DNA from: JAGNLM01 sp964439835
Lineage (GTDB): Bacteria > Pseudomonadota > Gammaproteobacteria > JAABTG01
DNA length: 64,000 nucleotides
Direction: 5' to 3'
Assembly: GCA_964439835.1 (NCBI GenBank)
Contig: CAYTPQ010000005.1
Coordinates: 40,971 to 104,970 of the forward strand
The position numbers were made by a program, and so were the translations under genes. Below the pieces are notes generated by a model. The model worked only from the letters and a program-made list of their open reading frames with translations, was not told where the DNA came from and did not search any database. How positions within the stretch are numbered: position 1 is the first letter of the stretch; each line of letters opens with the position of its first letter. This document shows, piece after piece, positions 40,867-49,642 of this stretch.

Positions 40867-42195
40867 ATGAAAAACGCCATCCGCAACCTGCCAGTCCTGA
40901 TCGGGGGCATCGTCCTCGGGGGACTACTCTCGCTCACCCACGGCGTGTCCGCCGAGAAGAAGGAGGCGGCCCAGGCCCTGCCCCTGGACGACCTGCGGGC
41001 TTTCTCGGAGGTGCTGGAAAAGATCAAGAGTGACTACGTGGAGGCGGTGGACGACAAGACCCTTCTCGCGTCCGCGATCCGCGGCATGCTCTCGGGGCTG
41101 GACCCCCACTCCACCTATCTCGACCCGGACGAGTACAAGGACCTCCGCGCGGGCACGAGCGGGGAGTTCGGCGGCCTCGGGATCGAGGTCAGCATGGAAG
41201 ACGGGTTCGTGAAGGTGGTGGCCCCGATTGACGACACCCCCGCGGCCCGCGCCGGGGTGAAGGCGGGGGACCTGATCATCCGCCTGGACGACACCCCGGT
41301 GAAGGGCATGAACCTGAACGAAGCCGTGAAGATCATGCGCGGCAAGCCGGGTACCACCATCACCCTGACCATCATGCGCGAGGGCGTGGAGCAGCCTATC
41401 AAGATCGCCATCGAGCGCGACGTCATCAAGGTCAAGAGCGTCAAGAGCCGGGTTCTGGAGCCGGGGTACGGCTACGTCCGCATCACCCAGTTCCAGTCGC
41501 CCACCGACGACAACCTGCGCGAGGCGATCGACCAGCTCAAGAGCCAGGGCGGCGGTGATCTCAAGGGCATCGTGCTCGACCTGCGCAACAACCCGGGTGG
41601 CGTGCTGAACGGCGCCGTGGCTGTGGCGGACGCATTCCTGGAAAAGGGCGTGATCGTCTCCACCCGGGGCCGGGCCGAGGAGACCGAGACCAAGTACAAC
41701 GCCAAACCCACCGACATCCTGAAGGGCGCCCCGATCGTCGTGCTGGTCAACAGCGGCTCGGCGTCCGCCTCCGAGATCGTCGCCGGCGCCCTGCAGGACC
41801 ACCGGCGGGCCGTGGTAGTCGGCAGCAAGACCTTCGGCAAGGGCTCGGTGCAGACCATCCTGCCGATGGACAACGGCGCCGCCCTCAAGCTGACCACCGC
41901 CCGCTACTACACGCCCTCCGGACGCTCGATCCAGGCCGAGGGGATCACGCCGGACATCCCCCTCGAGGCGATGAAGGTCGAGAAGGTCGAGGAAGGCGTC
42001 GACGCCTTGAAGGAGGCAGACCTATCCCGGCACCTGAGCAACGGCGCCGCGCCGAAGGGGGCGAAGAAGCCCGAGGGCAAGGACCCGAAGGACGAGAAGG
42101 AGCAGCGTGCCAATCTCGCGCGGGAAGATTACCCGCTGTACGCCGCCCTGAACCTGCTGAAGGGGCTCGCCATCCTGAAGACGCCGCAGAACTGA
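40867..42195 (+). CDS. ctpA: C-terminal processing protease, S41 family
   Basis: A 442-residue periplasmic serine protease. The N-terminus LPVLIGGIVLGGLLSLTHGV is a signal or anchor segment. A PDZ domain covers about 100-185 (EFGGLGIEVSMEDGF, GVKAGDLIIRLDD). The catalytic Ser298 is in NSGSASASEIVAGAL and Lys325 in GSKTFGKGSVQT. The C-terminal tail after about 385 is Lys/Glu-rich and disordered. It trims C-termini of periplasmic proteins. gpmI-envC-ctpA is a usual order. Confidence 0.95.
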   Translation: MKNAIRNLPVLIGGIVLGGLLSLTHGVSAEKKEAAQALPLDDLRAFSEVLEKIKSDYVEAVDDKTLLASAIRGMLSGLDPHSTYLDPDEYKDLRAGTSGEFGGLGIEVSMEDGFVKVVAPIDDTPAARAGVKAGDLIIRLDDTPVKGMNLNEAVKIMRGKPGTTITLTIMREGVEQPIKIAIERDVIKVKSVKSRVLEPGYGYVRITQFQSPTDDNLREAIDQLKSQGGGDLKGIVLDLRNNPGGVLNGAVAVADAFLEKGVIVSTRGRAEETETKYNAKPTDILKGAPIVVLVNSGSASASEIVAGALQDHRRAVVVGSKTFGKGSVQTILPMDNGAALKLTTARYYTPSGRSIQAEGITPDIPLEAMKVEKVEEGVDALKEADLSRHLSNGAAPKGAKKPEGKDPKDEKEQRANLAREDYPLYAALNLLKGLAILKTPQN

Positions 42196-42200
42196 ACGCC

Positions 42201-42764
42201 ATGTCCCATGCGCCGAAGGTCTTGGTCCCGCTGGCCCAGGGCTGCGAAGAACTGGAGGCCGTCACCGTAATCGACCTGTTGCGCCGGGCGGGCATCACCG
42301 TGGTGACAGCCGGCCTCGACCGGAACCCGGTCCGCGCCAGCCGGGGCGTGGTCTTGGTTCCCGACACCGACCTGGACGCCGCTCTGGCGCAGGAGTACGA
42401 CATGGTGGTCCTGCCCGGCGGCCTGCCGGGGGCGGACCACCTAGAGCGCGACCCCCGGGTGCGCACGCTGCTGCGGAAGATGGCGGACAGCGGGCGGTTC
42501 ACGGCCGCCATCTGCGCCGCCCCGAAGGTGCTCGCCAGCGCGGGCCTCCTCGCCGGCAAACAGGCCACCGCCTACCCCGGTGTGCTCGACGCCATCGCCC
42601 CCCCCGGTGCCACCCTGCGCGGCGACGCGGTGGTCGCCGACGGCAAGGTGATCACCTCCCGTGGCCCGGGCACGGCCATGGACTTCGCCCTGACCCTGAT
42701 CGAGCACCTGGTCGGCCGGAGCACCCGCGAACGAGTGGAGGCGGCGCTCGTCCGCTCCCCGTAG
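42201..42764 (+). CDS. yajL: DJ-1/PfpI-family protein YajL
   Basis: A 187-residue cytoplasmic protein of the DJ-1/ThiJ class. The reactive Cys105 is in the nucleophile elbow TAAICAAPKVL, and the partner Glu lies in AQGCEELEAV (about 12-21). Members act against oxidative or glycation damage; the exact reaction is debated. It starts six bases after the ctpA stop. A family A hairpin follows before the convergent ubiB gene. Confidence 0.9.
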   Translation: MSHAPKVLVPLAQGCEELEAVTVIDLLRRAGITVVTAGLDRNPVRASRGVVLVPDTDLDAALAQEYDMVVLPGGLPGADHLERDPRVRTLLRKMADSGRFTAAICAAPKVLASAGLLAGKQATAYPGVLDAIAPPGATLRGDAVVADGKVITSRGPGTAMDFALTLIEHLVGRSTRERVEAALVRSP

Positions 42765-42790
42765 CACAGCGGCGGTGAATTCCTGAGGAC

Positions 42791-42861
42791 AACCACAGAG
42801 AGCACAGAGAACACAGAGAAAAACTATTTCTAACTCCGTGATCTCCGTGATCTCTGTGGTT
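42791..42861. repeat. Hairpin repeat, family A (CACAGAG-type arms)
   Basis: The left arm AACCACAGAGAGCACAGAGA (continuing to 42818) and the right arm ending ATCTCCGTGATCTCTGTGGT at 42860 are nearly fully complementary around an AT-rich loop (aaaactatttctaa). The arms are three tandem units of 9-10 bases. It lies between the convergent yajL and ubiB genes, where it could serve as a bidirectional terminator. Confidence 0.8.
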
Positions 42862-42876
42862 CACTCACGTGCCGGC

Positions 42877-44568
42877 TCAGTCCTCGGAAAGGGCCGCCAC
42901 CAGCAGCAGGGCACCCAGGCCGCCGAGCAGCCAGGTCGCCACCGGCACCCGCCCCCACATCACCGGCGTGAAGCCGTCCAGCCCGTAAATGAGCGCCGAC
43001 GAGACCACCAGGGCGGCGCCGACGATCGCCAGCACGTTGCGCCTGCCGGCCCGGCGCACCTCGCGCCGCAGCTCCGCGATCTCCCGCGAGGTCCACTCCA
43101 CCCGCAGCCGGCCCTCGTTGGCCTGGCGCAGCACGTCGTAGGCGAGCCCCGGCACGAGCGGCGCGATCTCCCCCCACCGCGGGGCGTTCAGCTGCGCCTG
43201 CTTGACCAGCCCGCGCAGGCCGAGCTGCTCGCTCATCCACCGTTCCAGGAACGGCTTGGCGGTGGTCCAGAGGTCCAGGTCGGGGTACAGCTGTCGGCCC
43301 AGCCCCTCGATGTTCAGCAGCGTCTTCTGCAGCAGCACCAGCTGGGGCTGGACCACCATGTTGAAGCGGCGCGCGGTCTGGAACAGCCGCAGGAGCAGCA
43401 CCCCGAACGAGATGTCCCGGAAGGGGCGCTCGAAGATCGGCTCGCAGACGGTGCGGATGGCGCCCTCGAACTCGTCGACCCGGGTGCCCGGCGGGACCCA
43501 CTCCGAGACCACGTGCAGCTCGGCGACCCGCCGATAGTCTCGGCGGAAGAAGGCGAGGAAGTTCTCCGCCAGGTAGCGCTGGTCGGTGGGTGAGAGACTG
43601 CCCATGATGCCGAAGTCGACCGCCAGGTAACGCGGGGCGGCCGGGCGCTCCCGGTCGACGAAGATGTTCCCCGGGTGCATGTCGGCGTGGAAGAAGTTGT
43701 CGCGGAACACCTGGGTGAAGAAGATCTCGACGCCGCGCTCGGCCAGGGCCTTGAGGTCCACGCCGGCGGCCCGCAGCGCCGCCAGGTCACTGACGGGCAC
43801 GCCGGAGATCCGCTCCATCACCAGGACGTTGCGCCGGCAGAGCGGCCAGAAGACCTCGGGGACGTAGAGCAGCTCGGAGCCGGCGAAGTTGCGCCGCAGC
43901 TGGGAGGCTGACGCGGCCTCCCGCAGCAGGTCGAGCTCGTCGAAGATGGTCTTGCGGTACTCCTCCACCACCTCCCGTGGCCGCAGACGCCGACCCTCCG
44001 CCCAGTACCGCTCGGCGAGGTCGGCCAGCGTCGCGAGCAGGTCCACGTCCTGGGCGATGGTGCGGTCGATCCCCGGGCGCAGGACCTTGACCACCACCTC
44101 GCGGCCGTCTCGCAGACCGGCCCGGTGCACCTGGGCCACCGAGGCGGAGGCCATGGGCTCCTCCTCGAAGTAGCGGAACACCGCGTCGACCGGCTGCCCG
44201 TAGGCCTGTTCCACCAGCCGGCGGGCCTCCGCGCCGGGGAACGGCGGCACCCGGTCCTGCAGCTTCGCCAGCTCCTCGGCCAGGTCGTCGGGCAGCAGGT
44301 CGCGGCGGGTGGAGAGGATCTGGCCGAACTTGACGTAGATCGGCCCTAGCTCCTCCAGGGTGCGGCGGATGCGGACGGCGGCCGGTGGCAGGGGCCCGCG
44401 CAGCCAGTGCCAGGGCATCAGGTACAGCAGGAAGCGCAGCGGCCGCATCAGGTGGGTGGCCAGGACCACCTCGTCGAGGCCGTTGCGCAGCAGGACCACC
44501 TGGATCCGCAACAGGCGCAGGGCCTGGCGCGGGCCGATGAGCCAAGCCCGGGCATGGGGCCCGCTCAC
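42877..44568 (-). CDS. ubiB: Ubiquinone biosynthesis ATPase/kinase-like UbiB
   Basis: A 563-residue member of the atypical ADCK/UbiB kinase-like family needed for aerobic ubiquinone synthesis. The KxGQ motif is in GPIYVKFGQILSTRRDLLPD, with the Ala-rich loop ASASVAQVHRAGL and the DFG-like AVDFGIMGSLSP. Two C-terminal membrane helices are visible (NVLAIVGAALVVSSALIYGL and VATWLLGGLGALLLVAAL). The GTG start at 44568 overlaps the ubiJ stop (GTGA). Confidence 0.95.
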   Translation of the reverse strand: MSGPHARAWLIGPRQALRLLRIQVVLLRNGLDEVVLATHLMRPLRFLLYLMPWHWLRGPLPPAAVRIRRTLEELGPIYVKFGQILSTRRDLLPDDLAEELAKLQDRVPPFPGAEARRLVEQAYGQPVDAVFRYFEEEPMASASVAQVHRAGLRDGREVVVKVLRPGIDRTIAQDVDLLATLADLAERYWAEGRRLRPREVVEEYRKTIFDELDLLREAASASQLRRNFAGSELLYVPEVFWPLCRRNVLVMERISGVPVSDLAALRAAGVDLKALAERGVEIFFTQVFRDNFFHADMHPGNIFVDRERPAAPRYLAVDFGIMGSLSPTDQRYLAENFLAFFRRDYRRVAELHVVSEWVPPGTRVDEFEGAIRTVCEPIFERPFRDISFGVLLLRLFQTARRFNMVVQPQLVLLQKTLLNIEGLGRQLYPDLDLWTTAKPFLERWMSEQLGLRGLVKQAQLNAPRWGEIAPLVPGLAYDVLRQANEGRLRVEWTSREIAELRREVRRAGRRNVLAIVGAALVVSSALIYGLDGFTPVMWGRVPVATWLLGGLGALLLVAALSED

Positions 44569-45185
44569 CGGCCGGCAGCCCCCGGGATCCGCGCCGCAAG
44601 GCGCTCGACCCGTTTCGCCAGCCTTTCGACGTCGTCCCGCAGGACGTCCACGGCGGTGAGGTGCTCCTCGACGGCCTCGCGCCGCGGGAGCAGACGGGCC
44701 TCCTCCCACAGGTACTCCTTCAGGTCGAGGGCGAGAGACTCCCGGCCCTCGCCGACCCACCCGGCGAGCGCCCGCACCTGCCTCGTGACCCCGTGGGCGG
44801 CGACGTCCCCGACCCGCCGTGCCAGCAGCTCTTCCCAGTCGACCTCCAGCGCCGCAAGGCAGGCGTGCAGGTCCTGCAGCACCGCCGTGTCGCCCTCGAT
44901 CTGCACGTCACCGTCGGTCAGGGCGCCCCCGCCGCCCGAGCGCAACAACCGCAGGAGCGAGAACGGGGCGCCGCGCAGGGTCACGTCCGGCTCGGCGGGC
45001 GGGTCGGTTCCAAGCTGCAGGGCGCCCCCGAGGACGGCGAGGAACAGCGGCTCCGAAAGACCGACCACCTCCAGGCGCAGCACCCGCCCTTCGCTGCGGG
45101 AGAGGCAACCGGCGGACCGGGGGTCCAGTGCCAGGACCCGGTTGACGACCTCTTCGAGGATCGGGAGCCAGATCGCGGTCGGCAT
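44565..45185 (-). CDS. ubiJ: Ubiquinone biosynthesis accessory factor UbiJ
   Basis: A 206-residue SCP2-like lipid-binding protein that holds ubiquinone precursors in the Ubi metabolon. The N-terminal SCP2 fold is seen in LRLEVVGLSEPLFLAVLGGA and PDVTLRGAPFSLLRL. A coiled-coil C-terminus (VEEHLTAVDVLRDDVERLAK) is typical. I prefer the ATG at 45185 because GGGAGG is seven bases upstream; a GTG two codons earlier is too close to it. The gene lies between ubiE and ubiB. Confidence 0.9.
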   Translation of the reverse strand: MPTAIWLPILEEVVNRVLALDPRSAGCLSRSEGRVLRLEVVGLSEPLFLAVLGGALQLGTDPPAEPDVTLRGAPFSLLRLLRSGGGGALTDGDVQIEGDTAVLQDLHACLAALEVDWEELLARRVGDVAAHGVTRQVRALAGWVGEGRESLALDLKEYLWEEARLLPRREAVEEHLTAVDVLRDDVERLAKRVERLAARIPGAAGR

Positions 45186-45219
45186 GGTCACGCCTCCCTA
45201 CGCGAGCGGCGAAACCCCG

Positions 45220-45960
45220 TCAGGGCTTCCAGCCCCGGTGCAGGGCCACCACGCCGCCGGTCAGGTTCAGGTAGTCGCAGCGCACAAACCCGGCTGCCTG
45301 CATCATCCCCTTGAGGGTCTCCTGGTCCGGGTGCATGCGGATCGACTCGGCCAGATAGCGGTAGCTCTCCGAGTCCCCCGCCACCAGGCGCCCGAGCAGG
45401 GGTAGGCCGCGGAAGGAGTAGAGGTCGTAGAGGGGTTTCAACGCACCGACCGTCACGTGGGAGAACTCCAGCACCAGCAGCTTACCGCCCGGCTTGAGAA
45501 CCCGCAGGATCGAGGCCAGCGCCGCGTCCTTGTGGGTGACGTTGCGTAGGCCGAAGGCCATGGTGACGCAGTCGAAGCGGTCGTCGGCGAAGGGCAGGCG
45601 CTCGGCGTTGGCCTGGGCGTAGGCGAGATTGCCGACCAGCCCACGGTCGTCCAGGCGCTCACGGCCGACCTGCAGCATCGAGCGGTTGATGTCGGCGACG
45701 ACCACCGAGCCACTGGCGCCCACGCGGCCGGCGAGCAGCACCGCCAGGTCTCCGGTGCCGCCCGCCAGGTCGAGCACCCGCTGGCCCTCGCGCACCCCGC
45801 TCACGCCGATCGCGTAGCGCTTCCACAGCCGGTGCAGGCCGAGGGACATCAGGTCATTCATCAGGTCGTAGCGGGTCGCCACCGAGTCGAAGACCTCCGC
45901 GACCCGGCGGGCCTTCTCCTCCTCCGGGACCTGCTCGAAGCCGAAGTGGGTGGTGCCCAT
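45220..45960 (-). CDS. ubiE: Ubiquinone/menaquinone C-methyltransferase UbiE
   Basis: A 246-residue SAM-dependent methyltransferase acting on demethylmenaquinol or 2-polyprenyl-6-methoxy-benzoquinol. The SAM-binding motif is VLDLAGGTGDLAVLLAG (about 64-80). The UbiE signatures YDLMNDLMSLGLHRLWK and LFGL-type C-terminal loop are present. It opens MGTTHFGFEQVPEEEKARRV, exactly as the family does. It is the first of three ubi genes. Confidence 0.96.
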   Translation of the reverse strand: MGTTHFGFEQVPEEEKARRVAEVFDSVATRYDLMNDLMSLGLHRLWKRYAIGVSGVREGQRVLDLAGGTGDLAVLLAGRVGASGSVVVADINRSMLQVGRERLDDRGLVGNLAYAQANAERLPFADDRFDCVTMAFGLRNVTHKDAALASILRVLKPGGKLLVLEFSHVTVGALKPLYDLYSFRGLPLLGRLVAGDSESYRYLAESIRMHPDQETLKGMMQAAGFVRCDYLNLTGGVVALHRGWKP

Positions 45961-45976
45961 GGCGCCCCCCGGCCGC

Positions 45977-46348
45977 TCAGGCGTTGGACCGGCGCTCGCG
46001 CCCGGCGTCTTTCAGGGCCTGGAGGTACTCGGCCCAGTACTGCTCGTAGTTCTTGCCCAGGTCATAGAGGGTCTCCCAGGCGTAGATCCCGGTATTGTGC
46101 TCGTCGTCGAAGTGCAGGCAGACCGCGTAGTTGCCCACCGGCTCGATCTTGACGATGTTCACGGACTCCTTGCCCACCTGCAGCGTCCCCTGGCCGGGGC
46201 CGTGGCCGCGCACCTCGGCCGAGGGGGAGTAGACCCGGAGGTACTCGCAGGGCAGGTTGAAGCGCGAGCCGTCGTCGAAGGCGACCTCGAGGACCCGGGA
46301 TTTCTGGTGCAGGTTGATCTCGGTCGGGTTGGGCGTGTCTTTGGCCAT
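45977..46348 (-). CDS. DUF971 (GBBH-like N-terminal domain) protein
   Basis: A 123-residue protein of the DUF971 family, related to the N-terminal domain of gamma-butyrobetaine hydroxylase. Characteristic text is EINLHQKSRVLEVAFDDGSR, CEYLRVYSPSAEVRGHGPG and VKIEPVGNYAVCLHFDDEHN. In the ApbC/Mrp context this domain is linked to iron-sulfur assembly; here it sits between hslVU and ubiE as in many gammaproteobacteria. The ATG at 46348 with GGAG upstream is preferred to a GTG two codons earlier. Confidence 0.9.
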   Translation of the reverse strand: MAKDTPNPTEINLHQKSRVLEVAFDDGSRFNLPCEYLRVYSPSAEVRGHGPGQGTLQVGKESVNIVKIEPVGNYAVCLHFDDEHNTGIYAWETLYDLGKNYEQYWAEYLQALKDAGRERRSNA

Positions 46349-46452
46349 GGTCACCAGTCTCCGCAGAAATCCGTTGTCGGGGCCAGGAGTGTCGCGCGAA
46401 TGCCGCGCCGCTTACACCGTCCGCAGGGGGGTCTTTCCCGGCCGGCGTGCCC

Positions 46453-47799
46453 TCACAGGATGTACCGGCTCAGGTCCTCGTTGCCCGCCAGCTCTGCCAG
46501 GTAGCGATCGACGTAAGCACCGTCGACGACCACCCGCTGGCCCGTCAGGTCGGGGGCGGCGTAGGACACATCCTCCAGCAGCTTCTCCAGCACCGTATGC
46601 AGGCGCCGCGCCCCGATGTTCTCGGTGCGCTCGTTCACCTGCCAGGCCACCTCGGCGATCCGGCGCAGACCGTCGGCGGTGAACTCCAGGGTCACGCCCT
46701 CGGTGGCGAGGAGCGCGGCGTACTGAGTGGTGAGCGAGGCGTCAGGCTCGGTGAGGATCCGCACGAAGTCCTCGACGCCGAGGGCGTCGAGCTCGACCCG
46801 GATCGGCAGGCGGCCCTGCAGCTCCGGGATCAGGTCCGAGGGCTTCGACAGGTGGAAGGCGCCGGAGGCGATGAACAGCACGTGGTCGGTGCGGACCATG
46901 CCGTACTTGGTCGACACGGTGGAGCCCTCGACCAGGGGCAGCAGGTCGCGCTGCACCCCCTCGCGGGAGACGTCGGGGCCGGCCAGCTCGCCGCGGCGCG
47001 CGACCTTGTCGATCTCGTCCAGGAACACGATCCCGTTCTGCTCGACGTCGCGGACCGCCTGGGCCTTGAGGTCGTCCTCGTTGATCAGCTTGCCGGCCTC
47101 CTCCTCGGTCAGGAGCTTGAAGGCCTCGCGCACCTTCAACCGGCGGGTGCGGGTGCGCCGGCCGGCCAGGTTCTGGAACATCCCCTGGAGCTGGCTCGCC
47201 ATTTCCTCCATGCCTGGCGGGGTCATGATCTCGACCCCGACCCCGGTCAAGGCCAGCTCGACCTCGACCTCCCGGTCGTCGAGCTTGCCCTCGCGCAGCA
47301 GCTTGCGGAAACGCTGGCGGGTCGCCGACTGGTCCTCCGAGCCCGAGCCCTCGGCGGCCGGCAGGAAGCCGACCGCGGGCCGCGCCCCGGGTAGCAGCGC
47401 GTCCAGCAGCCGATCCTCGGCGGCGTCCTCGGCGCGGTGGCGGACCTTCGCCACGGCGTCCTCGCGGCGCATCTTGATCGCCACGTCCACCAGGTCGCGG
47501 ATGATCGACTCCACGTCCCGCCCGACGTAGCCGACCTCCGTGAACTTGGTGGCCTCGACCTTGATGAAGGGCGCGTTGGCGAGGCGGGCGAGCCGGCGGG
47601 CGATCTCGGTCTTGCCCACCCCGGTCGGCCCGATCATCAGGATGTTCTTGGGTGTGATCTCGCTGTGCAGCGGCTCGCCCACCTGGGCCCGGCGCCAGCG
47701 GTTGCGCAGGGCGATGGCCACGGCGCGCTTGGCCTGGTCCTGTCCCACGATGTGCTTGTTGAGCTCGTGGACGATCTCGCGGGGGGTCATCTGGGACAT
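46453..47799 (-). CDS. hslU: HslU, ATPase subunit of the HslUV protease
   Basis: A 448-residue AAA+ unfoldase that feeds HslV. Walker A is GPTGVGKTE (about 57-65), Walker B IVFLDEIDKV (about 250-259) and the inserted I-domain lies between them. The C-terminus LAGNEDLSRYIL is the conserved tail that docks into HslV. The ATG at 47799 was chosen by alignment with the family start; the open frame extends upstream but into hslV. It is 37 bases downstream of hslV. Confidence 0.97.
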   Translation of the reverse strand: MSQMTPREIVHELNKHIVGQDQAKRAVAIALRNRWRRAQVGEPLHSEITPKNILMIGPTGVGKTEIARRLARLANAPFIKVEATKFTEVGYVGRDVESIIRDLVDVAIKMRREDAVAKVRHRAEDAAEDRLLDALLPGARPAVGFLPAAEGSGSEDQSATRQRFRKLLREGKLDDREVEVELALTGVGVEIMTPPGMEEMASQLQGMFQNLAGRRTRTRRLKVREAFKLLTEEEAGKLINEDDLKAQAVRDVEQNGIVFLDEIDKVARRGELAGPDVSREGVQRDLLPLVEGSTVSTKYGMVRTDHVLFIASGAFHLSKPSDLIPELQGRLPIRVELDALGVEDFVRILTEPDASLTTQYAALLATEGVTLEFTADGLRRIAEVAWQVNERTENIGARRLHTVLEKLLEDVSYAAPDLTGQRVVVDGAYVDRYLAELAGNEDLSRYIL

Positions 47800-47836
47800 G
47801 CGCGGCAGGGGACGGCGTCGGTCGTCCACGGGGGGA

Positions 47837-48379
47837 TCAGCCCGCGGACAGCTCCTCGACGGTGACGTTGCGGTTGGTGTAGATGCAGATGTCGGCAGCC
47901 ACGGCCAGGGCCTTCTCGACAATCGTCCGGGCGTCCAGGTCGGTGTTCTCCAGGAGTGCCCTCGCGGCGGCCTGGGCGAATGGGCCGCCGGAGCCGATGG
48001 CCATCAGGCCCCCCTCCGGCTCGATCACGTCGCCGTTGCCCGAGATCACCAGGGAGGCCTGGGCGTCGGCGACCGCCAGGAGCGCCTCCAGCCGCCGCAG
48101 CATCCGATCCGTGCGCCAGTCCTTGGCGAGCTCGACGGCGGCCCGCACCAGGTGGCCCTGGTGCTTTTCCAGCTTGCCCTCGAAGCGCTCAAACAGCGTG
48201 AAGGCGTCGGCGGTGCCGCCCGCGAACCCGGCCAGGACTCGGTCGTGGTAGAGCCGCCGGACCTTGCGGGCGTTGGCCTTCATCACGGTGTTGCCGAGCG
48301 TGACCTGCCCGTCCCCGCCGACCACGACCGTGCCGCCCCGTCGGACCGACAGGATTGTCGTGCCGTGAAAGCCGGCCAT
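47837..48379 (-). CDS. hslV: HslV, peptidase subunit of the HslUV protease
   Basis: A 180-residue proteasome-like threonine peptidase. The start MAGFHGTTILSVRRGG shows a short propeptide (MAGFHG) ahead of the catalytic Thr, which would be exposed by processing. Later motifs are GGDGQVTLGNTVMKANARKV and GFAGGTADAFTLFERFEGKL. AGGGGGG six bases upstream of the ATG at 48379 favours this start over one six codons earlier. It is first of the hslVU operon. Confidence 0.96.
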   Translation of the reverse strand: MAGFHGTTILSVRRGGTVVVGGDGQVTLGNTVMKANARKVRRLYHDRVLAGFAGGTADAFTLFERFEGKLEKHQGHLVRAAVELAKDWRTDRMLRRLEALLAVADAQASLVISGNGDVIEPEGGLMAIGSGGPFAQAAARALLENTDLDARTIVEKALAVAADICIYTNRNVTVEELSAG

Positions 48380-48462
48380 GGAGCCCCCCTGTGCCATGCT
48401 GGCATTCTACCCCACCCCAGCAGCCACACGAGCCGGGTCCCGCAAGCAGGCTCGGAGATATT

Positions 48463-48682
48463 CACCGCAGAGACGCAGAGACGCCGAGTGTGATGAGGTG
48501 ATGAGCACGTAACGACCTAAGGACGCTCCGCAGAAGCCATCAGCCCGGCGGGGGTCGGCGTCCGCGTCACTCATTACCCGTGGAGTACCCGTGGAGTCCG
48601 GCCTTCGCCGGAATGACGGAGGGGGCTTCTCAAGAGTATCCCTACGCCAAGCGTCCTCTGCGCCTCCGCGCCTCTGCGGTTT
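48463..48682. repeat. Family A arms flanking a REP-like insert
   Basis: In the 314-base gap between hslV and xerC. The left arm CACCGCAGAGACGCAGAGAC (continuing to 48488) and right arm (48651-48682, ending GCGCCTCTGCGGTT) are complementary, but about 160 bases separate them instead of the usual 20-50. The spacer includes a REP-like half, GTCCGGCCTTCGCCGGAATG, at about 48597-48617. It looks as though one repeat has landed inside another. The rest of the gap shows nothing else. Confidence 0.7.
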
Positions 48683-48693
48683 GCTTTGCCGGC

Positions 48694-49614
48694 TCAGCCG
48701 CCGCGCCGGCGTTTCGCCCGAGGGTGGGACTGGTCGTAGACCCGGGCCAGGTGCTGGAAGTCCAGGTGGGTGTAGACCTGGGTGGTCGAGATGTCCGCGT
48801 GGCCGAGCAGCTCCTGCACCGCCCGCAGGTCGCCGCTCGATTCGAGCAGGTGGCTCGCGAATGAGTGACGCAAGGTGTGAGGGTGGACCGCCCCGCCCAA
48901 CCCGCGCTGGCGTGCCCGCCGCTCAACCACCCGCTGGACCGCCCGCGCCCCGATCCGCGTCCCGGTGCGGGCGACGAAGAGCGCCGTCTCGCCCGGCGGG
49001 GCGAGGTCCGCGCGGGTCTCGATCCAGCGCCCCAGTGCCTCGCGTGCGTGCCGCCCGACCGGCACGATGCGCCGCTTGCGGCCCTTGCCGGTCACCGCGA
49101 CCAGCCCCTCCCGGACGTCGAGCTCGTGCAGGTCTAGCCCCACCAGCTCCGCCAGCCGCAACCCCGAGGAGTAGAACAGCTCCAGGATCGCCCGGTCGCG
49201 CACGGCGAGCGGGTCGCCGCCGGCCGGCGCTTCGAGGAGACCCGCGACCTGGTCCGGATCGAGCACCTGGGGCAGGCGGCGAGGCGACTTCGGCGCGGCG
49301 ACGCCGACCGCGGGATTGCGCCGGACCACGCCCTCGCGCATCAGGAACCGGTAGAAGCCGCGGACGGCCGAGAGGGCCCGCTGAACGGTTCGGCCGCTGG
49401 CCCCCTGGCGGTGGCGCCAGGCGGCGAACCCTCGCAGGTGCTCGTCGTCCAGCGACTCCCAACCGCCGAGCCCGCGCTCGGCCCGGAAGCGGGCCAGGTC
49501 CGCGAGGTCCCGGGCGTAGGCGTCCCGGGTGCGCGGGGAGAGCCCGCGCTCCTCCTGCAGGTGGCTGGAGAAGCGCGCGAGCCAAGGGTCCTGCCGAGGG
49601 TCCGGCGTCGACAT
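48694..49614 (-). CDS. xerC: Tyrosine recombinase XerC
   Basis: A 306-residue site-specific recombinase resolving chromosome dimers at dif with XerD. The N-terminal SAM-like domain covers about 10-95. Catalytic residues are in SSGLRLAELVGLD (Arg), HPHTLRHSFASHLLE (His-x-x-Arg), QELLGHADISTTQVY (His and Tyr). Length and the dapF-DUF484-xerC order fit the chromosomal XerC rather than a mobile integrase. Confidence 0.95.
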   Translation of the reverse strand: MSTPDPRQDPWLARFSSHLQEERGLSPRTRDAYARDLADLARFRAERGLGGWESLDDEHLRGFAAWRHRQGASGRTVQRALSAVRGFYRFLMREGVVRRNPAVGVAAPKSPRRLPQVLDPDQVAGLLEAPAGGDPLAVRDRAILELFYSSGLRLAELVGLDLHELDVREGLVAVTGKGRKRRIVPVGRHAREALGRWIETRADLAPPGETALFVARTGTRIGARAVQRVVERRARQRGLGGAVHPHTLRHSFASHLLESSGDLRAVQELLGHADISTTQVYTHLDFQHLARVYDQSHPRAKRRRGG

Positions 49615-49642
49615 CGGGGTTCCTCCCGCTCCCGGGAGAGTC

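Noticed and set aside
48694..49614. Phage or integron integrase reading of the tyrosine recombinase
   Set aside because: Length, motifs and the dapF-DUF484-xerC neighbourhood fit chromosomal XerC; no att-like repeat or tRNA is nearby.
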